A stretch of 64,000 nucleotides of DNA from assembly GCA_017466365.1 (NCBI GenBank), contig JAFTUG010000002.1, forward strand, positions 119,556-183,555. The letters run 5' to 3'. Both the position numbers and the translations under genes were made by a program. Origin of the DNA: Clostridia bacterium (GTDB lineage: Bacteria; Bacillota; Clostridia; Oscillospirales; Acutalibacteraceae). Shown here piece by piece: positions 52,479-62,161 of this stretch; the first letter of the stretch is position 1; each line of letters starts with the position of its first letter. The notes under the pieces are model-generated. The model saw nothing but the letters and a program-made list of their open reading frames with translations. It searched no databases and was not told where the DNA came from.

Positions 52479-52514
52479 AAAAATATTGATATTTTTTCTT
52501 GCGTGTAATATTAT
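52479..52514 (+). promoter_or_regulatory. Promoter of the AraC-type regulator with overlapping palindrome
   Basis: TTGATA at 52486-52491, a 17-base spacer and TATTAT at 52509-52514, 17 bases before the ATG at 52532. The palindrome AAAAATAT-TG-ATATTTTT at 52479-52496 covers the -35 and could bind a regulator. The region is AT-rich, so the palindrome could be chance. Confidence 0.55.
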
Positions 52515-52531
52515 TAAGCCGAGGTGAGATT

Positions 52532-53263
52532 ATGAGCGGAACTAAACTTAAAATCGATGTTTTGCCGAGTTCACGTCTTTTTGATGAAAGAGAGAGCGGA
52601 ATGGTACATACTCCTTACGAAATAGAAACAGCATTCTATTCGAGCATAGGCAGAGGCAATGTTAAAGAAATGAAAGCCATGCTCCGCACTTTTTTTGAAA
52701 GCGGAATTGTTACGGGCAAGCTTTCGGTAAACGATTTCCGTCAAATTCAGTATTGGGCGGTCTGTTGTGTTGCGATTGCAACGAGATATGCGATAGCGGG
52801 CGGTGCTGACGAAACCTTCTGCTATAATTTTTCCGATGAATGCATTATGAAAATAGATGTTATGAAAACCGAGCAGGAAATATTGGATTATCTCGTTGAA
52901 AAAAGCATTGAGCTTACCGAGATTGTAGGAGAAAGCAAGCTTTCGGGATATCCGAAGGCGGTTAAGAAATGCCTTAAAATCATAAATAACCGTTTGTTTG
53001 GTGAATTGTCTCTTTCGGATATCGCTTTTGAATGCGGAATATCTAAAGATCACATGTCGATGATTTTTAAAAAGTACACGGGAATAACAATTCCGCAGTA
53101 TATTAAAAAAGAAAGACTGAATGCTTCCAAGGAGCTGCTTAAAAGCGGAATGAGCATTTCGCAGGCGGCGTATACGGTTGGTTTCAGTACGGAAAGCTAT
53201 TTTATAAAATGCTTTAAAGATGAATTCGGTATAACTCCCGCTGTTTTTGCCAAGTTCAAATGA
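52532..53263 (+). CDS. AraC family transcriptional regulator
   Basis: A protein of 243 residues from ATG 52532 after GAGGTGAG. The C-terminal 100 residues hold the two AraC helix-turn-helix motifs: LSLSDIAFECGISKDHMSMI and MSISQAAYTVGFSTESYFIK, ending FGITPAVFAKFK. The N-terminal 140 residues show no obvious sugar-binding cupin; they may sense another ligand. Divergent orientation to the esterase/kinase unit makes that unit the likely target. Confidence 0.92.
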   Translation: MSGTKLKIDVLPSSRLFDERESGMVHTPYEIETAFYSSIGRGNVKEMKAMLRTFFESGIVTGKLSVNDFRQIQYWAVCCVAIATRYAIAGGADETFCYNFSDECIMKIDVMKTEQEILDYLVEKSIELTEIVGESKLSGYPKAVKKCLKIINNRLFGELSLSDIAFECGISKDHMSMIFKKYTGITIPQYIKKERLNASKELLKSGMSISQAAYTVGFSTESYFIKCFKDEFGITPAVFAKFK

Positions 53264-53298
53264 TTATGCGGAAAAATGCATATTGTTTCGATTAGCTA

Positions 53299-53327
53299 TT
53301 GCAATTTGAATAATAAAGTAGTAAAAT
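53299..53327 (+). promoter_or_regulatory. Probable promoter of the DAHP synthase gene
   Basis: TTGCAA at 53299-53304, a 17-base spacer, TAAAAT at 53322-53327, 33 bases before the ATG at 53361. Both boxes deviate by one or two bases from consensus. Confidence 0.5.
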
Positions 53328-53360
53328 ATTTGTCAAATTCCCGAAAAAGAAGTGATTGTT

Positions 53361-54389
53361 ATGAGTATGTTTTTTGAAAGAAAGCTTCCTATTCCCCAGG
53401 AGGTAAAGGAAAGATATCCTCTTTCCGATGAGCTTGCAAAGGTTGTAAGCACAAGAGCGGAGGAGATAAAGGATATTTTTACAGGCAAGAGCGATAAGCT
53501 TGTTCTTGTTATCGGTCCTTGCTCTGCGGATAATGAAGACAGCGTTATTGACTATATTTCACGCCTTCGTACCGTTCAGGATAAGGTAAGTGATAAAATA
53601 TTTATCATTCCCAGAATTTATACAAATAAGCCCAGAACAACGGGCGACGGTTATAAGGGCATGCTTCATCAGCCGGACCCCAACGCAAAGCCCGATATGT
53701 ATAAGGGCATTGTTGCAATCCGTGAGCTTCATATGAGAGCGCTCAAGGAAACAGGCTTTTCCTGTGCGGATGAAATGCTTTATCCCGAAAACTACAGATA
53801 TTTGAGCGATATTCTCGCATATGTTGCAATAGGTGCCCGTTCTGTTGAAAATCAGCAGCACAGACTCACCTCAAGCGGTCTTGATATTCCCGTAGGTATG
53901 AAGAACCCCACAAGCGGCGATATTTCGGTTATGATGAACTCCATCACCGCTGCACAGCATAAGCATACCTTCATTTACAGAGGCTGGGAGGTTCATTCCG
54001 ACGGAAATCCCTGCGCTCATGCAATTTTGAGAGGCTATGTTAATAAGCACGGTCAGTCTCTCCCGAATTATCATTATGAGGATCTTGTTCATCTTGCAGA
54101 AACATATGCAAAGAGCGGACTTGAAAATCCCGGAGTAATTGTTGATACCAACCATGCGAACTCCGGCAAGAAGTATCTTGAGCAAATCAGAATTGCCAAG
54201 GAAGTGCTTCACAGCTGCCGCCATGATGCGGATATCAAAAAGCTTGTTAAGGGCTTTATGATTGAAAGCTATATCGAGGACGGCGCCCAGAAAATCGGCG
54301 AATGTGTCTACGGAAAGTCAATCACCGACCCCTGCCTCGGCTGGGAAAAGACAGAAAGACTTATATACGATATCGCAGACCTTCTTTAA
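53361..54389 (+). CDS. aroF: 3-deoxy-7-phosphoheptulonate (DAHP) synthase, class I alpha
   Basis: A protein of 342 residues; ATG 53361 is chosen over GTG 53352. It has the class I pattern: LVLVIGPCSADNEDSVIDYI, YTNKPRTTGDGYKG (phosphoenolpyruvate and metal site), KNPTSGDI and DTNHANSGKKYLEQ. The enzyme condenses phosphoenolpyruvate and erythrose 4-phosphate, the first step of the shikimate pathway. It stands alone here, with its own promoter and no other aro gene nearby. Which allosteric control it has (Phe, Tyr or Trp) is not visible; the symbol is a family label. Confidence 0.93.
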   Translation: MSMFFERKLPIPQEVKERYPLSDELAKVVSTRAEEIKDIFTGKSDKLVLVIGPCSADNEDSVIDYISRLRTVQDKVSDKIFIIPRIYTNKPRTTGDGYKGMLHQPDPNAKPDMYKGIVAIRELHMRALKETGFSCADEMLYPENYRYLSDILAYVAIGARSVENQQHRLTSSGLDIPVGMKNPTSGDISVMMNSITAAQHKHTFIYRGWEVHSDGNPCAHAILRGYVNKHGQSLPNYHYEDLVHLAETYAKSGLENPGVIVDTNHANSGKKYLEQIRIAKEVLHSCRHDADIKKLVKGFMIESYIEDGAQKIGECVYGKSITDPCLGWEKTERLIYDIADLL

Positions 54390-54739
54390 TAAACATACAC
54401 CGTATCCTTAGCTGGGTGTTCATAAAACAGTAATTTGAAAAATTTTGTTTAGAGCATCTGTCTGACAGGGTTGGCAAAAACAAAACATTTTAAAAGTCAT
54501 CTGATTTATAAAGTCAGATGACTTTTATTCATTTATCTGCGCTTTCAGCGAACAGAAGAAACTACCCGATTTTCCAAAATTTTAAATTCGGCTCGTAGTG
54601 GGCATTATTTGAGAAATCGATGAAAAAGTCAAACCATACACACCTTTAAATTACCGCACTTTCAATCCTTTATGTATCAACGGTTTCAGAATCTACTTTT
54701 CAGACTTTTTTGATTTAATTAATAAGGAGAAATACTTTT
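54390..54739. other. 350-base non-coding stretch with one terminator
   Basis: No convincing open frame lies here. It contains the terminator at 54493-54530, probably for the DAHP synthase gene. After it come about 200 bases of AT-rich sequence ending in an AAGGAG site for the small gene at 54740. No clear promoter was found. Confidence 0.6.
54493..54530 (+). terminator. Intrinsic terminator downstream of the DAHP synthase gene
   Basis: Perfect 12-base inverted repeat AAAGTCATCTGA / TCAGATGACTTT with a nine-base loop, followed by TTATTC. Confidence 0.8.
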
Positions 54740-54997
54740 ATGAAAAACAAAATAAATTCTTGTGAATTTAACATTGACACCACTTGTGTTGAAGTGAAAT
54801 TAACTGACGGTTCTATGGTGTCAATCGACTGTGATGCAGTCGAAAACGAATATGCTCGTAATATGTATGAAGTATCGGAACTTGATTATCTCATTTATAA
54901 TGAACCGATGAGTTATGTTAGATTGCTGCTTGACGGCAAGATGGAAGAATATCTAAGAAACAGCACAGACTACACCCCATTATCTGATATGAGATAA
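54740..54997 (+). CDS. Small protein of unknown function (possible DUF6061 family)
   Basis: A protein of 85 residues with an AAGGAGA site and a terminator right after it, so it is a real single-gene unit. It is acidic and soluble. The pattern CEFNIDTTCVEVKLTDGSM, then SELDYLIYNEPMSYVRLLL, resembles small proteins of gut Firmicutes that I recall as DUF6061. I know of no function for them. The two cysteines near residues 8 and 16 are not arranged as a usual zinc site. Confidence 0.7.
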   Translation: MKNKINSCEFNIDTTCVEVKLTDGSMVSIDCDAVENEYARNMYEVSELDYLIYNEPMSYVRLLLDGKMEEYLRNSTDYTPLSDMR

Positions 54998-55003
54998 AAT
55001 TTT

Positions 55004-55044
55004 AGCAGGCAACATCTCTTTGCACGATGTTGCCTGCTTTTTTA
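55004..55044 (+). terminator. Intrinsic terminator after the small protein gene
   Basis: Stem AGCAGGCAACATC / GATGTTGCCTGCT with a nine-base loop, followed by a T run. Confidence 0.9.
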
Positions 55045-55091
55045 TATATGTTTAATTTATAGAGTTAATTGAAAATGTTCAGTGGTTTGTA

Positions 55092-56387
55092 TCACAATCT
55101 CTTTTCGTCCTCTTTGCGTTGTTTGCTTGAACGGATTGCATAAGGTATTCCGAAGCCGAGAGCACCGCCGATGATTGCGCCGATGAGCATGAACAGCCAC
55201 CAGAGAGGATTTTTCTTTTCTTCCTCTTCTTCAATATCTGCCGTGACAACTTTTTCTTCGATAACTGTTGTTACATCAACTGTTTCGGTGTAGGTTTCGC
55301 CGAAATCATCTTCATAGTTTATTGTGATTGTGCCTTCAACCTTACCGAGAATTTCATTGCTGACACGAAGATTTACACTTCCCGTTTTACTTTCACCCTG
55401 CAAAATTTCACCGACAAGAACCGTTCCGCCGCTGTCAAGACCTTTGACATCAACATCAATCATTGCATTGTGGATTGTGCTTTTGCCCGTGTTCATCAGA
55501 TTTATGCTGAAGGTTACTGTTTCGCCCTGAATTGATTTTGACGGCAGTCTTGCGGAATCGTATTTCAGCATCACGCTCTGTTTGATATTGACTCTGATTG
55601 TATCGCTTGCAGAATAACCCGAATGATTTGAGTCCTCATATTCCATTGAAAGGGTCAGAGGATGTTCGCCTGTTTTCGCTGTGTGAACAGCAGTTAATCC
55701 TACAGTCCAGACATAAGTGCCGTTTGCAGCAATGCTTTTGACATAAGCGGTGCCCATACCATCCGTTTTGAGTTCACCGCTTTCATCGGCAAGTGAAAGC
55801 TTTATGTTGCTTACAGATTTTGTAGGACTTGTGTTCTTGATTGTGATGTTCACTTTTCTGCTTTCGCCCGGAATAATACTTCCGTTTTCAACGGTGTATC
55901 CCGTAACCATAAGGCGGGGTTGAGAGGTATCCTGCGGTGCGATAGTTGTTTCAATCTCTTTTTTACCGATTACATTGAGATTGATTACATCAGATGATGA
56001 ACCTCCGCCCGCTTCGCTATCGAATTCGCACATTATATTAACTGCGTGATTGCCGTCGGCTGCAGAATCAGAAATTCTGACATCAATATCCCATGTTACG
56101 GATTTCTTTGCGTTAAGTCTGTCAACATAACCCGATGCAACTCCGACAGGAACAATATCACCGCTTGAATCGGAGAAGGTTAGCTTCATGTTTCTGACAT
56201 AATCGGTTTTGCTTTTGTTGGTGAGTGTAATTGATATTTTCGCCCTGTTACCTGCTTTGAGTTCGCCTTCGGTTTTGTAATCCGTAACCATGACCTTCGG
56301 CTGTGAAGGTATTTCCTCTGCAAAAGAGGTTGTTATCGGTACAAAGCAAAACAGCAAACACATTATTAAACTGAATAATTTTTTCAT
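55092..56387 (-). CDS. Secreted, membrane-anchored protein with CARDB-like domains
   Basis: A protein of 431 residues with a signal peptide (KKLFSLIMCLLFCFVPITTSFAEE, cleavage after about residue 23). Three beta-sandwich domains of the CARDB/NEW3 type follow (about 30-135, 155-265, 275-370). The first two share xVMVTDYKTEGELKAGNRAK-like and LTNKSKTDYVRN-like blocks. An acidic linker and a C-terminal membrane helix (about 395-418, WWLFMLIGAIIGG) end in a basic tail. It is five bases from the large permease gene and is the last gene of the ABC operon. It may be the extracellular partner of the permeases. Confidence 0.82.
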   Translation of the reverse strand: MKKLFSLIMCLLFCFVPITTSFAEEIPSQPKVMVTDYKTEGELKAGNRAKISITLTNKSKTDYVRNMKLTFSDSSGDIVPVGVASGYVDRLNAKKSVTWDIDVRISDSAADGNHAVNIMCEFDSEAGGGSSSDVINLNVIGKKEIETTIAPQDTSQPRLMVTGYTVENGSIIPGESRKVNITIKNTSPTKSVSNIKLSLADESGELKTDGMGTAYVKSIAANGTYVWTVGLTAVHTAKTGEHPLTLSMEYEDSNHSGYSASDTIRVNIKQSVMLKYDSARLPSKSIQGETVTFSINLMNTGKSTIHNAMIDVDVKGLDSGGTVLVGEILQGESKTGSVNLRVSNEILGKVEGTITINYEDDFGETYTETVDVTTVIEEKVVTADIEEEEEKKNPLWWLFMLIGAIIGGALGFGIPYAIRSSKQRKEDEKRL

Positions 56388-56392
56388 AGAAA

Positions 56393-59296
56393 TTATAACT
56401 CCCTGATATTTTCAACAATGCTGTACTTCATCTGCTTTTTGATTTTTGAATAAAGGTTGAGTGAGCAAACTGCAAACAGAACAAGGCATATCACTACCGC
56501 TGTAAGAATACGAAATTCAAACGGGAAATCCATATGCAAAACGTAACGGCAAACCAGCTTTGCCGAGAAGAAAACTGCAGTATAAATTCCGAATCCGAGT
56601 CCGCAGCCCATTCCGAAAGTCGAAAGCAACTGATGAATATAGATCATCGTCAGTTCTTTTGCACTTGCACCGACGGCGCGTAGAGTTCCGATTTCACGCT
56701 TGCCTTCACGGATTTTTGCCGTCAGAGCATTATTGACAAGGCTTGCCGCAATGCAGAAAAGAAGCAGAATGATTGAAGCAATACCTGCAACTGTTGCAAT
56801 TAATTCTGTTTTATTTGACTCATTAAGACGGTATTGCGAATCTGTATCATAATCTGCCGCACGGAAAAAGGCTTCAAGCGATTCTTCAATTTCAGGTGTT
56901 ATTTTGGTTTTTGCAAACGCATCAATATAATCATACCGAAGCGGACAGCCGAATTTTGACAAACCTTCATTGGTTGTTAAAAAAGCGGGTATTCTGTTAT
57001 AAAATGTTCCGGTATAAGCCTGACTGACTATTGCACCGATTTTAACCTCACGCTCATATCTGTTATACTTGTAATCATACGCCTTAGCATTTTTGTCATA
57101 CATTTCGTTTGCTTTTTCGGTGCATATAAGAATACTGAGTTTTACCGTTTCGCCTGCCTTGAACGGCATTGATTCTCTCAGAATTTCAACATAGTCTTTG
57201 ATATCGTTATACTTTTTCAGACCGTTAGTGATTAATTGCTTTCTTACGCTCGAATGATAGCCGTCTTTGTGATATGCAACTTCATAGGCTATCTCTTCGG
57301 GTGCAACGAGAATTATCTCTTCTCCCGAATTTATCTTTTCAATGTTGATTTCACCGTCAAGAACATATTCTTCAAGCAATTCCAGATGTTCTTCTCTCTC
57401 GGTTTCGATTGAAGTGCCGAAGGGCTCAGCTTCATATCCGACAACCTCCATCAGCTCTTTGTATTCATTCGAAAACTCCATAGTGTTGTAAATTTCAATT
57501 ATTTCTTCGGGAGTTTCCTTGTGAGTTTCGAGCAGATAACCGTATTTATCGTAGTTTTCTGCTCTGTTGAATTCTGCAAGCCTGAGATACCCGGGATATT
57601 CACCGTCAATCAGCCAATTTGCGGTGAGTCTCATTTTGCCGACAGCGTTTCCGATATAACGGTTTGATGTAATCGTATCAATATCGCTGTTATCGACCAT
57701 GGCATCATAATCTTTATAAAAATTTGCAAAAGCTGTATTAAGCCCTAATGTGTCATCCCTGAAAACAACATAATCTGACTCATAATATTTATTATAGTCA
57801 TCTAAATAATACTCAAGAAGTGAAACGCAGAAACAGCTTACAATTATTGTTGCAATAAGGATAAGGCTCACGCTTACCTGCCTGAATCTGTGGAAAGTAA
57901 GGCTTCTTTTGGAAATAAGTTTTTGTGCGTTGAAGTCCTTAACGGACTTTATTTTTTTATTCTTCATTTTTCTTCCGAGTTCGGTATTTCTGATAGCCTG
58001 CATCGGGGTTACTCTTGCAGCATGGAAAAGCGGGATAAGCGCTGCCGCCATAACAAACAGAATTCCGATTACTCCTATAATGATTATCAGATACCACTCA
58101 GGATTGAAAATAAACAGATCCCCCATTAAATACGAGAAAAGCTTCAATCCGAAATAAGCTACTGTAACGCTTATCGGAGCACAAATCAGACTGATTAAAA
58201 GAGCCTCTCTGCCGAAAACCTTGATTATCTGCCTCTTTGTTGCACCGACTGCACGGAGCATACCGATTTGCTTCCTTCTTTCCTGCAGATTGGTGTTGAA
58301 TGAATTTATAACTCCGAAGCACGATGCGATTGCCAGCACAACAGCAAGGACTGTTCCGAGGGTTGTGACGGACTTCATATCATAATATGTCATATTATCG
58401 TTATCAGAAGCGTAACTCCTTGTGTATATCCAATATCCGGCATCTATGCTCTCCATTATAAGAGGCTTGCCATCGGCATCAACCGTAATATCGGGAGAAA
58501 GCGGCATAATTCCGCTTTGATAAAGATATGTTTTATATGCATCGCTGAATTCTACATTGCTTCTGTGGGATTTGCGTATACCGTTCCATATTATTTCTTC
58601 ATGATTAAAGTCAACCAATGCAATTATTTCGGGATTTCCGCCAACATCAGCCTTTGTTCCGTCACATACAACGGCGGCAGGATATTCGGGACATTCATTT
58701 CCCAGACCGAGACCTGCCCATTCTTCATAAGTATAACGTCTGTCTTTGAGTATGCCTGAAAGGATATAAGTTTTACGGGTTTCTTTTTCAAGAATTTCAC
58801 CGATGTTTGTTGTGCAGAGATTAAGCGTTATTTCATCGCCAACCTTTGCATCGGTGATGTTCATTCTGTAAAGTGCATCGCTCTCGATTGCAATTTCATT
58901 TTCGGTTTCGGGATATCTGCCCTCAAGAAAATGAAAACAGGACAGTTCTCTTGATTTATCGTTGTGAACGGCTATACCCATACCGTCATCAAAATCATCA
59001 TCGGGTGAATAACCGTAGGCAATAACCTCAAAGGTTGCATAGCTTCTGACCGAACCGTCTTTCACAAAGGGTTCAATGTCAAAATCGTTGCATTTTCTTA
59101 GAATATAGTCCTGCTTACCGACAGAACGCTGTTTCAGCTGTTCTGCCGAATCTTCATTGCATACAGCAAAAAACATTGATGCACTTGTAAAAATCATCGC
59201 AAGAATAATACCGATAATCATTAATGTGTATTGCTTTCTTCTTGCCTTTAAATTACCGAAAGCTAATTTATTTACAGTTAAATTTTTGTGTTTCAT
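56393..59296 (-). CDS. Large FtsX-type ABC transporter permease (copy 2)
   Basis: A protein of 967 residues. It starts HKNLTVNKLAFGNLKARRKQ and has one N-terminal membrane helix, a large outside domain, three helices around residues 320-440 (with SFNTNLQERRKQIGMLRAVGATKRQI), another helix, a second outside domain, and three C-terminal helices containing REGKREIGTLRAVGASAKEL. It ends MKYSIVENIREL. These are two FtsX/MacB-like domains in one protein. It is a clear paralogue of the next upstream gene product, including identical end sequence. It pairs with the ATPase at 62162 for export or sensing at the membrane. Confidence 0.92.
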   Translation of the reverse strand: MKHKNLTVNKLAFGNLKARRKQYTLMIIGIILAMIFTSASMFFAVCNEDSAEQLKQRSVGKQDYILRKCNDFDIEPFVKDGSVRSYATFEVIAYGYSPDDDFDDGMGIAVHNDKSRELSCFHFLEGRYPETENEIAIESDALYRMNITDAKVGDEITLNLCTTNIGEILEKETRKTYILSGILKDRRYTYEEWAGLGLGNECPEYPAAVVCDGTKADVGGNPEIIALVDFNHEEIIWNGIRKSHRSNVEFSDAYKTYLYQSGIMPLSPDITVDADGKPLIMESIDAGYWIYTRSYASDNDNMTYYDMKSVTTLGTVLAVVLAIASCFGVINSFNTNLQERRKQIGMLRAVGATKRQIIKVFGREALLISLICAPISVTVAYFGLKLFSYLMGDLFIFNPEWYLIIIIGVIGILFVMAAALIPLFHAARVTPMQAIRNTELGRKMKNKKIKSVKDFNAQKLISKRSLTFHRFRQVSVSLILIATIIVSCFCVSLLEYYLDDYNKYYESDYVVFRDDTLGLNTAFANFYKDYDAMVDNSDIDTITSNRYIGNAVGKMRLTANWLIDGEYPGYLRLAEFNRAENYDKYGYLLETHKETPEEIIEIYNTMEFSNEYKELMEVVGYEAEPFGTSIETEREEHLELLEEYVLDGEINIEKINSGEEIILVAPEEIAYEVAYHKDGYHSSVRKQLITNGLKKYNDIKDYVEILRESMPFKAGETVKLSILICTEKANEMYDKNAKAYDYKYNRYEREVKIGAIVSQAYTGTFYNRIPAFLTTNEGLSKFGCPLRYDYIDAFAKTKITPEIEESLEAFFRAADYDTDSQYRLNESNKTELIATVAGIASIILLLFCIAASLVNNALTAKIREGKREIGTLRAVGASAKELTMIYIHQLLSTFGMGCGLGFGIYTAVFFSAKLVCRYVLHMDFPFEFRILTAVVICLVLFAVCSLNLYSKIKKQMKYSIVENIREL

Positions 59297-59323
59297 TTTA
59301 TCCTCCTTTTATCGGAGTAAAAA

Positions 59324-62158
59324 TTATAATTCTCTGATATTCTCAACAATGCTGTATTTCATCTGCTTTTTGACCTTGGAATAAAGATTCACAAAACAAA
59401 CAGCAAGCAGAGCAATGCAGATGAGTGCCGCCTGCCATATCTGATATTTGTAATCAAAACTCATATCCGTTGATTTTGCGGCAAAATACATAAGAATCCA
59501 GATGAAAGTATATAAGCCAAAACCAGCACCGCAGCCCCAGCCGAACATTGAAAGAAGCTGTCTGAAATATGACTGCGTAAGCTCTCTTGCACTTGCGCCG
59601 ACAGCACGCAGAGTACCTATTTCTCTCTTGCTTTCACGGATTTGTGCGGTCAATGAGTTGTTGATTATGCTTGCCGCAGTTGAGAAAAACAGAACAACAA
59701 CAGATATGATAATTATATAAAGAGCAATTATCGTGTTTCTTTTTTCTTGGTTGGATTGGAATTTTGAATAAATGCGGTAGCCGTTGCCCGATGTATATTG
59801 ATTGAGAATATATGTCATTTCTCCGTCAACTTCTTCGGTGCAATCATTTTTCAGAGTTATATACATATTGAGATAAGGATGATTTTCATAAAAATGATTC
59901 ATTCCGCTGTTTGTTGTCAGAAAATTCATTTCCTGCACCCATCTTGAATTTTGGGGAATACTGCTGACTATTGCACCGATTTTCACCTGCTTGTTATTCG
60001 CTTTTATATCATCGGGAATAATCACATCATCGGTCATTTCCTGTGGTGTTATATCGCTTGAAAGCACGCTGATATTGACAACATCGCCTGCTTTATAGCT
60101 CAGTTCTGCAGTTTCTCCGATATAAGGTGCATCATCTTCTTTTATGCCGTCAGAAATATCAATAACGCCTCCGCTGAAACCTTCTCCGTTTTCATAGGGT
60201 TCAAATCTGTATCCTATTTTCTGCGGTGCAAAAAGAATGATTTCTTCGCCTGAATCGAGCTTATCAATATTGATTTTTCCGTCGGTTACATATTTTTCTA
60301 TTTCTTCAATATCGCTTGGTTCGAAGCTGTGAATTTCGGATGAATAAAAATCCTTGCCGCCGAAAACTTCATTACTGAAAGCAAGATATCTTTTATTTTT
60401 TGATTTAGTAAGCTGATTTACATATTCTTCGTATGTATTTATATTTGATCTTTCATAGCTAAGCTCGTATGTGTTTCCGTAATACATCGAAATAAGTCTC
60501 ATATAATCCGAAATTTCACCGTCAAAAACAATATTTGCCATGCAGGTTTTAATTCCTCCAACTGTTTTGACATAAGGAAGGGAAAGAATTTCCTGCTTCA
60601 CGCTTTCGCTGAAATCGGAATAATTGACGCCCCATTTGCAGTTGAAGATATTTGAACCGACGGTTCCTCCGCTGCTTTCGAATGCATAATCAAAATCGTT
60701 GTAGAAAGAATTCATTCTTTCAGCCTCATTTTCAATAAAAGCAAATCCAAAACCCGAAATAATAATAGTTGCAACAAGAATAAAGCTGACACCGATCTGT
60801 CTGCCCTTTCTGAACATAAGATTTCGGGAAGCGATAAGGTTCGGAGCATTGAATTTTGTTTGGGATTTAACGCGTTTATTCTTCATTTTGCGTGAATAAT
60901 CTATGTTTCTGATTGCCTGCATGGGAGAAACAGCCGATGCACGAATCAACGGAATCAATGCCGCAGCCATAACGCAGATTATGCCGAACAATCCGCAGAC
61001 TATAAGCACCCACCACTCGGGGATAAAAACAAAGCCTTCACCCATAAATCCGATTATAAATTTAACGGCAAAATATGAAATCAAAAGGCTTAAGGGAGTT
61101 GCGCAAAGGCTGATTATCATGGCTTCTCTGCCGAAAACCTTAACTATCTGCTGTTTGGTTGCACCGACTGCACGGAGCATACCTATCTGCTTTCTGCGTT
61201 CCTGGAGATTGGAATTGAATGCATTGACAATACCGACGCAGGAAGCAAGCAGAAGAACGGTTGTCAGAACAACAGCAAGAATAGTTGTCATGCGGATGTT
61301 TTCTTCGGTGTTCTGTATGCTTTGTGTTGAAAAATGTTTACCTGCATTGGAATAAATTATTTTAGATGGAGGAATAGTGCCGTTTACAGCCTCATTATCA
61401 ACAAGTCCTCTTTCTTCCATTTCAGAAAGAATGGCTTGAGTTATATGCCATTGGGTATTGAAATCATTCTTGCCTGCATAATCGATAAAAGCTACAAGTC
61501 GTTCTTTGCCGCCTTTTTCGATTTTTTCTTCGGGACTAAGCATTATTGCAGGATATTCAAACTGGTCAACGTTCAAAGAAAACTCGCTTTCAATATTGCT
61601 GCGTTTATCATGAAGAATGCCGACAAGAGTATATGTTTTTTCAACCGTTTCCGAAAGATAATTTTCGGATTTCGGGGTTTTGACGGTGAGAGTTATCTGC
61701 TCGCCGATTTGAGTGTTGAGCTTCATTCGGACAAGTGCATCCCGTTCAAAAGCTATTTCGCCTGCTTTTTCGGGAAATCTTCCTTCGCGAAGTCCGACAT
61801 AAGAAAGCTCATAGGCATCTTCATCATACCATGCCATAAGCGAACCGCTTTCTTCACCCGTTTCTTCGTTATAACCGTAACCGATTGCATGGGCAATTGA
61901 ATAATCATCTATGAGGTCGTTTTCTATGGCACGATCAAAATTATAGTACTGTGCATTCATCAGAACGGCATCCTGATTTCCGAAGCTCAACTTATCCAGT
62001 TCATTAAACGATGACAATGCGCTGAAAACAAAGAACATAACCCCCGATGAAAATATCATCGCAAGAACAATGCCAATTATCATTAAGGTATACTGCTTTT
62101 TTCTTGCTTTTAGGTTACCCATTGCAAGGCGGTTGACAGTGAGTTTTTTCTTGTTCAT
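59324..62158 (-). CDS. Large FtsX-type ABC transporter permease (copy 1)
   Basis: A protein of 944 residues with the same plan as copy 2: N-terminal VNRLAMGNLKARKKQYTLMI, a middle FtsX block (SNLQERRKQIGMLRAVGATK), a C-terminal FtsX block (RESKREIGTLRAVGASAREL) and the end MKYSIVENIREL. The extracytoplasmic domains differ more than the membrane parts. It starts three bases after the ATPase stop. Both copies probably form a heterodimer over the ATPase. Confidence 0.93.
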   Translation of the reverse strand: MNKKKLTVNRLAMGNLKARKKQYTLMIIGIVLAMIFSSGVMFFVFSALSSFNELDKLSFGNQDAVLMNAQYYNFDRAIENDLIDDYSIAHAIGYGYNEETGEESGSLMAWYDEDAYELSYVGLREGRFPEKAGEIAFERDALVRMKLNTQIGEQITLTVKTPKSENYLSETVEKTYTLVGILHDKRSNIESEFSLNVDQFEYPAIMLSPEEKIEKGGKERLVAFIDYAGKNDFNTQWHITQAILSEMEERGLVDNEAVNGTIPPSKIIYSNAGKHFSTQSIQNTEENIRMTTILAVVLTTVLLLASCVGIVNAFNSNLQERRKQIGMLRAVGATKQQIVKVFGREAMIISLCATPLSLLISYFAVKFIIGFMGEGFVFIPEWWVLIVCGLFGIICVMAAALIPLIRASAVSPMQAIRNIDYSRKMKNKRVKSQTKFNAPNLIASRNLMFRKGRQIGVSFILVATIIISGFGFAFIENEAERMNSFYNDFDYAFESSGGTVGSNIFNCKWGVNYSDFSESVKQEILSLPYVKTVGGIKTCMANIVFDGEISDYMRLISMYYGNTYELSYERSNINTYEEYVNQLTKSKNKRYLAFSNEVFGGKDFYSSEIHSFEPSDIEEIEKYVTDGKINIDKLDSGEEIILFAPQKIGYRFEPYENGEGFSGGVIDISDGIKEDDAPYIGETAELSYKAGDVVNISVLSSDITPQEMTDDVIIPDDIKANNKQVKIGAIVSSIPQNSRWVQEMNFLTTNSGMNHFYENHPYLNMYITLKNDCTEEVDGEMTYILNQYTSGNGYRIYSKFQSNQEKRNTIIALYIIIISVVVLFFSTAASIINNSLTAQIRESKREIGTLRAVGASARELTQSYFRQLLSMFGWGCGAGFGLYTFIWILMYFAAKSTDMSFDYKYQIWQAALICIALLAVCFVNLYSKVKKQMKYSIVENIREL

Positions 62159-62161
62159 TGC

